Source: Cepaea nemoralis
Lineage: Eukaryota; Mollusca; Gastropoda; Stylommatophora; Helicidae
DNA length: 64,000 nt
Assembly: GCA_014155875.1 (NCBI GenBank)
Contig: JACEFZ010028315.1
Span: 123,501 to 187,500, forward strand
Reading direction: 5' to 3'
The notes below the pieces were generated by a model that made no database searches, was not told the origin of the DNA, and was given only the letters and a program-made list of their open reading frames with translations. Numbering within the stretch: the stretch's first letter is position 1; the number at the start of each line of letters is the position of its first letter. Below, one piece after another: positions 57,655-64,000 of the stretch. Position numbers and translations under genes: made by a program.

Positions 57655-58035
57655 TTTAATACTCATAAGCCCTATATGATATATCGTACTAAACCCAATG
57701 TTTTACCTCTTAAGCCCTATAGGATGTATCGTGATAAACCCAATGTATCATCACTTAAGCTCAATAGGATATATCGTGATAAACCCAATGCATCATCACT
57801 TAAGCTCAATAGGATATATCGTGCTAAACTCAAATATATCATCACTTAAGCTCAATAGGATATATCGTGATAAACCCAATGTATCATCACTTAAGCTCAA
57901 TAGGATATATCGTGCTAAACTCAAATGTATCATCACTTAAGCTCAATAGGATATATCGTGATAAACCCAATGTATCATCACTTAAGCTCAATAGGATATA
58001 TCGTGCTAAACTCAATGTTTTACCTCTTAAGCTCT
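57655..58035. repeat. 45-bp tandem repeat with alternating variants
   Basis: Unit TTAAGCTCAATAGGATATAT + CGTGATAAACCCAATGTATC + ATCAC. Copies with GTGATAAACCC and GTGCTAAACTC alternate, giving a ~90-bp higher-order unit in the middle. Confidence 0.92.
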
Positions 58036-58059
58036 ATACGATATATAGATAGATATATT

Positions 58060-58256
58060 ATGAATACATAACAAAGTGTATGAAACACCATACTGATTGC
58101 ATAATAACATGTATGAAACTACACAATGATTATATTACAAAGTGTATGGAACAGCACAATAAATATATAACAAAGTGTATGAGAAAACATAATGATTATA
58201 TAAAAAAGTGTATGAAACAACACAATGATTATATAACAAAATTTATGAAAAGGAGA
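58060..58256. repeat. 33-bp tandem repeat, about six copies
   Basis: Unit ATAACAAAGTGTATGAAACA + ACACAATGATTAT. It encodes YITKCMKQHND repeats only because 33 is divisible by three. Confidence 0.92.
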
Positions 58257-58445
58257 AGGGGCTGAGGAGCAGGAGGACAAGAAAGAACGAGGAGCAGGAG
58301 GACGAGGAAGAAGGAGGAGAAGGAGAAGTAGCGGTAACAGTAATAGCAGAGCAGTAGCAGAAAACGCAGAAAGAGATGAATAAGAGGACGAAGAAAAATA
58401 TAATGAAGATGAGGAAGAAGAATACGAAGAAGACGAAGAAAATGG
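58257..58445. repeat. Purine-rich (GGA/GAA) tract
   Basis: Imperfect GAGGA, AGGAG and GAAGA runs. The minus-strand serine/leucine frame is an artefact. Confidence 0.88.
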
Positions 58446-58779
58446 GAGCATGTCTGAGTGCAATAATATGGTTCTTAACTATTCCCTATCAAGCCGCTCT
58501 CATTTTTCGAAGGTGACAGTATAATTCCGAAAAGTATTCCATAATTATAATATTAGAATAGGTCGATCCAGGAGCGGAGCTCATCAGAAACTGTTTGAAC
58601 GCTACAGGAATTCAAACCATTTCCCACAGATCTGTCTTAAAAAGCAACAACACTAATCTATATGCTACTCCAACGTTTTCCAATTACATATCCCTTATAC
58701 GAGGACGAGTCAATAAGTTCGTCACACAGTTTTGTGGGATGGCAGGTAAATGTAGTTGGTGGTTTCTAAAGGTGTCATT

Positions 58780-59035
58780 AGGTGACGCCGTCTCCCTGGT
58801 CGAGGAGTTAGCAGCTTTCTCCGTAACCCAGAATACTCTCATGGTTGACGTGAGCGCACAAGAATTGGAAGCGGTTCGAGTCGAGGCCAGTGACTTATGA
58901 GAGTATGGAGCCGGTCGCTGAGAAAGCATTGGCAAACTACTGAGCGTAATCTTGCCAACAAATCAACAATCGGCTGAAAGATGCTGATGTTGACAGCGAT
59001 GTCCTGTAAAGGATATGCAAAAACATTAGGTGACA
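58780..59035 (+). repeat. SINE, type-B head plus shared core
   Basis: The A-box-like TGGTCGAGGAGTTAGCAG and the B-box-like GGTTCGAGTCG (58876-58886) are both present. The core CATTGGCAAACTACTGAGCG..CTTGCCAAC and the tail GTCCTGTAAAGGATATGCAA follow. Most complete type-B copy. Confidence 0.83.
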
Positions 59036-59164
59036 GCACCATCGAACTTTATATTCCCGTTCGTCAGGTGGCGCTAGGTGTCTTATGCGCATGCACAGCG
59101 ATAAAGAAAATGGCGACTGTACCTACGGAGTGTACAATCAAAGAGCAACGTGCTGTTGTGCGTT

Positions 59165-59203
59165 GTTTTGTGTGTGTGTGTGTGTGTGTGTATGTGTGTG
59201 TAT
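59165..59203. repeat. (GT)n microsatellite within mariner coding sequence
   Basis: It lies between codons for ..VVRCF and WAKGLP.., where other mariners have only a few residues. Confidence 0.9.
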
Positions 59204-59529
59204 ATGGGCAAAAGGACTGCCTGCAATGGACATTCATAAGGAAATGCTGCCTGTTTATGCTGACAAATGTTTGTCCCGTAAATCGGTGCATAGCTGGGTT
59301 AAAAACTTTCTTAAGGATTGCTGACCAGAGGAGTGTTGCTTCTCCATGACAATGCCAGACTACAAACGGCTCGATTAACTCAGGAGAAAATTAACAAACT
59401 AAGGTGGGATGTTCTGGAACATCCACTTTACAGCCCCGATTTAGCCGCTAGCGATTTCCACCTTTTTGGTCCACTGAAAACCCACCTTGGTGGTAGACAT
59501 TTCTCAAATGACGCCGAAGATGAATGTGA

Positions 59530-59925
59530 AGCGAAAACCATCCATCCATCGTGTGCCATGCCGGTAAGCGTGGGCGGTCATGTTCTGCCATCTCACTCGA
59601 TCACCAGAGTCGTAGATCAGCTCGGTGTTTCTGTTTCGACAATGCCACAAGGCCAAGCCATCCAGGTACTTGCTTCTAGGTCTTCCCCTTGGTCTGTTCC
59701 CCTCAATCTTACCAGTTGTCACTAAGTTCTCCAGATCATTTCTTCTCATAACATGCCCAAAAAATTGTGACTGTCTAGGTCTAATGTCTCTAATCAGTTT
59801 CCGATCTTCATTTGTTTCTTGAAGAACTTGTTCATTGGTCTTTCTGGCTGTCCATGGTATTCTTTGCATTTTCCCCAGAAAACACATTTCTACAGCCATC
59901 AGATGTTTTTTCAGCTTGACTGCTC
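59530..59925 (-). mobile_element. RTE-type LINE 3' fragment (group A) inside the mariner
   Basis: The minus-strand frame 59899-59504 reads KTNEQVLQETNEDRKLIRDI, SQFFGHVMRRNDLENLVTTG, KIEGNRPRGRPRSKYLDGLA and NTELIYDSGDRVRW. This is the well-known C-terminal block of RTE-type elements. A CCATCCATCCATC stretch at its 3' side may be the tail. It separates two parts of one mariner frame. Confidence 0.85.
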
Positions 59926-60159
59926 ATTGTTTGGGAGGACTGACAAAACGATGGGATAAGTGCAGCAATTTTGGTGGAAATTATGTTGAGAAAAAAAGGG
60001 ACAACGTATGTATAAGAATAAACTGGTTTCAAGTTGTTATTATATTAAGTTATTTTTCTACAGCTATTTGTGACTTAAGTATTGATTTCCCCACTTAGCA
60101 TGAACCGTGAGTATGTCTTAAGGTATTACTGCTGATTGACTGGCCCCTTGCCGTCTTGA

Positions 60160-60545
60160 CAGACGATAGTTTGTAAAATGGAGTTATACCTCCCCTTAAC
60201 ACAAAGCCTGGGCTGAATTTAGAGACCATGTGTTGCCCATGCAGCATGATCCCTCACTCGGCCTGTCTCATGTACTCCAGAGGAAAGGTAAACCAATACA
60301 TCTGGAAAAAACAAGCTGCAGAAGCTGCCGGATGGATCAGCAAAACAATGCTCTAACTGTCTGCCTGTCGGAGCTTCAATCCTAGACAAGTTGTCAACCA
60401 AGGCTTAGGGCCTGGTCTGCCCTGCCATGACATTTAGTCTTTAGGTTGCATTTCCTCGCACTAGGATAAGGCTTGTATCCGCCCAATTGCGCTATTCCGC
60501 CCGAAGCCGTTGGCACAATGTGGGGTGTCGGGTTTGGTAAGCGCT
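60160..60545 (-). repeat. Dispersed repeat, pair of 13541-13835
   Basis: Reverse-complement match to 13541-13835, extending slightly beyond it on each side (for example GAAGCCGTTGGCACAATGTG at 60502). Unclassified. Confidence 0.8.
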
Positions 60546-60594
60546 AACAGAAGCAGGTAGTACCGTCTACTGTAATACGGTAGCTTAGTCATAT

Positions 60595-60780
60595 CTAACT
60601 AAGACCTGACATCGACTATTGATTATAGTAAAATAAATAGTACGTATATCACCAACTACCACTATTTATTACGGCACAATAACAGTAAGTATTCTACTAC
60701 ATGACTCAACATAAATAGTACGTATTTATCTATTACGATAAAATGAATTGTACGTTTTCACACAACTCCCACTGTCTATT
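60595..60780. repeat. Degenerate ~52-bp repeat
   Basis: AATAGTACGTAT.TCACCAACTACCACTATTTATTACGG-like units, three or four copies. A related array is at 63605-63755. Confidence 0.75.
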
Positions 60781-61054
60781 CTTCTTCTTATAGTCCATAC
60801 TGTGCAGCGTTCATGGTCATTTCTGTCCACAGCCTTCTGTCCCTTGTGTTGTGAATCATTTCTGATACCGACATTACTATTTGCCATGATGTCAAACTGG
60901 CCAGCATCTTCTCTCTTGCACTGTTGTGACGGCATACTCCAGGTTTCCTCCTCTCATGACAAGCGAACAGAATGTGAACTGTTCTCTTCTTATGTGTATA
61001 GTCAGTTCTCTTTGTGATGTAACTTCTTTTCATTTGGTTATTTATTGGTATTTC
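60781..61054 (-). pseudogene. RTE-type LINE 3' end (group B), right part before insertion
   Basis: Minus-strand MIHNTRDRRLWTEMTMNAAQ parallels the ends of the group B copies. The tail at 60781-60790 is TTCTTCTTCTT-like on the plus strand. It continues at 61383 beyond an inserted fragment. Confidence 0.8.
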
Positions 61055-61371
61055 CAAAAACCAATGAGCAAGTCCTGCAAGAGGCAAATGAAAACTGCCA
61101 ACTGATTAGAGTAATTGGACGTAAACAATCAAATATTTTTTTTTGGGCCCGTTATGAGAAGAAATAACCTGGAGAATTTGGTGACAACTTGCAAGATTGT
61201 GCGGAAAAGAACAAGGGGAAGGCAGAGAAGTAAATATCTGGATGGCTTGACCACATGGCATGGTCGGAACAGGAACACAGAGCTGGTCCACGACTCTGGT
61301 TATCGTGTAAGGTATCGAAACCTGACCACCCACGCTTATCAGCATGACACATGCTGCTGATTATGATGATG
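61055..61371 (+). mobile_element. RTE-type LINE fragment (group A) inserted in group B with 11-bp target duplication
   Basis: Reads NEQVLQEANENCQLIRVI, VMRRNNLENLVTTCKI, RTRGRQRSKYLDGL and NTELVHDSGYRVRY on the plus strand and ends in a TTATGATGATG tail. ATTGGTATTTC stands on both sides (61044-61054 and 61372-61382). A complete, 5'-truncated target-primed insertion of 317 bp. Confidence 0.93.
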
Positions 61372-61382
61372 ATTGGTATTTC

Positions 61383-61690
61383 TATCCGCCAACAGTTGTC
61401 TGATCGTTCTTCTATAAAACTACATCTCTGCAGCTTTACATAATTTCTCACGTGCCTGCTAACTGTCCATGACTTACTACCGTACAACAGGATTGGCTCA
61501 GTGTAGCTGTTAAGAATGTTTTCTTTGAAACCTCGATTGACAACGATAAATTCCAGAGAATATTCTTCATTTTGCGAAATGGTGCCTTTGTTTTCTCTAT
61601 TCTATATTTAACACTTAATACATCTTCCATCTATGGTTATTAAAGTACCCAAATGCATAAATGCATTGACATGTTACGAACTGGTTCCAT
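61383..61690 (-). pseudogene. RTE-type LINE thumb region (group B), left part after insertion
   Basis: On the minus strand: FMHLGTLITIDGRC, FRKMKNILWN and LLYGSKSWTVSRH, the RT thumb, with shifts. Continues the element whose 3' end is at 60781-61054. Confidence 0.82.
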
Positions 61691-61714
61691 TCACTTTAAA
61701 AGGTATCGAACACA

Positions 61715-61862
61715 TAGCGTGCACTCCATTGCATTCATTACGGAGTATGCTAAGTAAGGTGGAGAAAGGAACATTTCGTGTGGAATGGTTATCCGCTCTT
61801 CATAGGTCACAGATTGTGAGAACTGTATGTAATGTTTGCCCTGGCCATGCTGGAGTGTACGT
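61715..61862 (+). pseudogene. RNase H fragment of a LINE, fused to mariner
   Basis: RSMLSKVEKGTFRVEWLSAL + HRSQIVRTV...CPGHAGVY is the middle of the RNase H domain seen at 8595-9287, and here keeps the HAGV region that the other copy lost to poly-G. The frame runs without a break into mariner sequence at about 61860. Confidence 0.8.
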
Positions 61863-63025
61863 TCTTCAGTTGACAGGAGTACAGTCAGTCGATGGGTTCA
61901 GAGAATCAAAGAATCAGGAAGTGGAGTTACGGAGCTGCTTGATCGGCCTCGGTGTAGACGTCCTGCTACAGCCATCAACACAGAAATGTTGAAATGTGCT
62001 GAGGGCATTATTCTTACTGTTAGGCGAATCACTTCTCAACAATTGGCCTTACAGCTGTCAATCAGCAATGGAGTGCAAATACAGTTAAACAAACTGATTT
62101 TTTTAAGATTGCGCAAGATGGCTACCTCTAAGTCTCACAAATGACCACAGACTGCAAAGAAATGCAATTTCTTCTGAATGTTGGAGCGTTTCAATGTTGA
62201 TGGAGAGAACATTTTGGCTAAAAGTTCGCTACAGGTGACGAAACATAGGCACATCATTTTGAACCTGAGACAAAACGACAATAAATGGAGTGGCATCATC
62301 CGTAATCACCACGAAGAAAGAAATTCAAGACAACCCCTTCAGCTAAGAAGGTCATGATCGCCGTCTGTTGGGACATTGAAGGTGTGATTCTTGTGGATTT
62401 TATGTCAAGAGGAGAGATAATCAATTCGTCAATTTACAGTAAAGTTAGTTGCATATCCATTACGGACGTAGCAGCCAACTCCATCATTTTTTGGCTGTTC
62501 ATGATTTCTGGGTAAGTTTACGATCAGTAGTTTGCCATTGTGTTCTGAACGACCAACACCTATACCATTTCAAAAAAAAACCAACGCAGCTGTGTTTCGA
62601 ACGGAGTATGCGGCGTTACGAACTGCGTCCGTAACCCCTTCAACTTACATTAAGACATTGGAAAAAAATCAACGTTTTCGCAGTTTGGCCTACAATAATC
62701 CAGCAGATCTGATCTGCTTCACGACAAAGTGCGCCCTCACACAAGTCTAGCATCACAGGAAGTAATCACCAAGTTGGGCTGAACTGTACTACGGCACTAC
62801 TCCACCCAACCTATAGTCCCGATATTGTACTCTCTGATTTTCATCTATTTAGTCCACTTAAAAGATACAAGGCACAAAGCTTGAAGATGATGAAGGAGTG
62901 ATTCATACAGCCAAGAAACAGCTACTTGACCAAGACAGCATCTGGTACGGGCAATGAATACGTGCACTTGTTAGGCGCTGGCATAAAGCTGTACAAGGTG
63001 ATGGTGATTATGCTGAATGATACCG
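61863..63025 (+). mobile_element. Mariner-type transposase relic carrying a SINE
   Basis: Across shifts it reads VSRWVQRIKESGSGVTELLD, RRITSQQLALQLSISNG, LERFNVDGENILAK, a degraded first-Asp block (the usual GDETW is not readable), then IKTLEKNQRFR. HDKV stands where HDNA is usual, followed by SPDIVLSDFHLFSPLK and a decayed end. A type-A SINE at 62439-62640 splits it. Stops are frequent. The left end is missing, replaced by RNase H sequence. Confidence 0.85.
62439..62640 (-). repeat. SINE, type-A head plus core, inserted in mariner
   Basis: The minus strand starts GAAGGGGTTACGGACGCAGT with a B-box-like CGTTCGAAACAC, then a core (GGCAAACTACTGATCG..AAACTTACCCAGAAATCA) and the tail GGATATGCAACTAAC. 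The flanks CAATTTACA (62430-62438) and CAACTTACA (62641-62649) form a 9-bp target duplication with one difference. Confidence 0.9.
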
Positions 63026-63604
63026 ATGTTTACAGGACATATCGTTGTATTAAATCAATGTTTTCCCGTAATTAATTTAAATAGCGAAGACACGACCAAT
63101 AGATTGCATGATTTACTGCCTCGCACATTTGGCTGCCTGGTCGAACACATATCCAATTGGATTGACAAGATAATACACAAAGATGATGCGAACCTGGCCA
63201 AACTAACACATCACAAACTTCCTACGTCATCGATTGGACGGCAAATTTTTGAAACGCCACGTGATTGCTAGAGACAATGTGTTTCGCGTGTTGTTTAACA
63301 AACAAAATAGTAGCTTGTTTAAGATCGCAGAAGCCATTATGATTAATCAACATAGGCAGGTTTTGTGCGAACAGAAAGATATGATAGTCAGATTTCAATT
63401 ACCGTGATACAAAATAAAATTACTGTGCGAATATGTGTATATTTCAGCTGTAAGAATTTATCTAGTTATTTTACTTTATTTTGTATGAATTCAGCACTAT
63501 GTACCTGACGAAATTAAGCAAAATATCAATGTATATAGTGTTTAAATTTAATGATGTGAGAATAAACAGCTCCTGAGAAAAACGATGTGGGACGTTACTT
63601 TCTG
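63026..63604. other. No gene recognised
   Basis: The frame 63017-63271 on the plus strand (CLVEHISNWIDKIIHKDD, LAKLTHHKLPTSSIGRQI) has protein-like composition, but I cannot assign it. Confidence 0.4.
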
Positions 63605-63755
63605 AACGCCCATATCATAACGTAAATAGTATTTTACCAGCTACCCCTTTTTTTATTATCGTAACATGTAAAGTAAGTATTTCAACAATTACAACTATTT
63701 ATTATCATAACATGAATAGTAAGTATTTCACCGTCTACCACAATCGATCATGCAT
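63605..63755. repeat. Degenerate ~52-bp repeat, relative of 60595-60780
   Basis: Two or three units of the AACATGAATAGTAAGTATTT + CACC.TCTACCAC type. Confidence 0.72.
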
Positions 63756-64000
63756 AATTCAAATTTGCAACATAAAAGGCTGACACATCCCCCTTACGCC
63801 TCTCCGAAAACTGAAAATTGATTTTGGCATTTGACAAGGGTGTTAAGTAGAAAATAGCACAGGGAGTTCAAGGACGGCAAAGATGCACACTTTCAGCGGT
63901 GTCTGCGGAATGATTAACGATTTCAAGCGTTCACACGGCGCAATGATCTGAAGGATTTGGCTCGTCTAGTGGGGAGAAGAAATCCTGGGAATGAGTTTTC
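63756..64000. other. No gene recognised
   Basis: Unique sequence up to the window edge. Confidence 0.4.

Larger units (their letters stand above)
59100..60030 (+). mobile_element. Mariner-type element, deleted and interrupted
   Basis: The N-terminus reads CTIKEQRAVVRCF, then a (GT)n run, then WAKGLPAMDIHKEMLPVYAD + KCLSRKSVHSWVKNF (the helix-turn-helix part). It then jumps to GVLLLHDNARLQTARLTQEK (second catalytic Asp in HDNA) and LYSPDLAASDFHLFGPLK (third). The first catalytic Asp block is lost to an internal deletion at about 59322. A LINE fragment (59530-59925) interrupts the end, after which LTKRWDKCSNFGGNYVEK closes the frame near 59990. It belongs to a different mariner lineage from the pair at 20 and 50 kb. 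Confidence 0.86.

Noticed and set aside
58080..58265. Small repetitive peptide YITKCMKQHND
   Set aside because: Tandem 33-bp repeat divisible by three; no sign of a gene around it.

Overview
The window looks like a stretch of a repeat-rich animal genome. I find no host protein-coding gene, no rRNA gene and no intact tRNA gene. Nearly everything I can identify is a transposable element, a fragment of one, or a satellite or microsatellite array. The mixture (RTE-type, RNase H-bearing and restriction-like-endonuclease LINEs, mariner and Tc1 elements, hAT MITEs, tRNA-derived SINEs, a Gypsy element and a Helitron-like element) fits a marine invertebrate. A mollusc or related lophotrochozoan is my best guess, from remembered resemblance of the LINE proteins to molluscan ones. 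That placement is inference.

Layout, 1-14 kb: a 5.96-kb tandem duplication (107-2728 and 6063-8690, offset 5,961 bp) is separated by a 3.3-kb array of a 48-bp minisatellite. It carries two decayed LINE C-termini with RNase H features. A 2.3-kb array of a 32-bp repeat follows (9575-11935), broken by a 110-bp piece of the LINE found intact at 14 kb. A SINE and simple repeats come next.

14-25 kb: a decayed LINE with an N-terminal zinc finger, RT, CCHC knuckle and restriction-like endonuclease (14060-17900); minor arrays; a mariner relic with a hAT MITE inside it (20057-20946); a LINE ending in a C2H2 finger (22310-24150); a SINE.

26-40 kb: the structural highlight. An 8.76-kb minus-strand Gypsy-class LTR retrotransposon (26288-35048) has the domain order gag-protease-integrase-RT-RNase H, the order known from Gmr1-type elements rather than ordinary Gypsy. 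It sits at the 5' end of a plus-strand RTE-type LINE whose 623-residue RT frame is still open (36076-37947). An unrecognised coding-like stretch (38454-39035) and an internally deleted Tc1 element follow.

40-64 kb: a Helitron-like element (42579-45106) swollen by a 1.3-kb polypyrimidine tract and (CAGA)n blocks; several RTE 3' ends with (GAT)n tails; mariner relics; two related satellites in opposite orientation (52740-54180 and 57005-57320); and nested insertions, several dated by target-site duplications. A modular SINE group recurs at least eight times: two different promoter heads share one core with a TGGCAA/TTGCCA inverted repeat.

Many differences between duplicate copies are homopolymer length changes, so some frameshifts may be sequencing error. 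Family assignments come from motifs seen by eye and need database confirmation.
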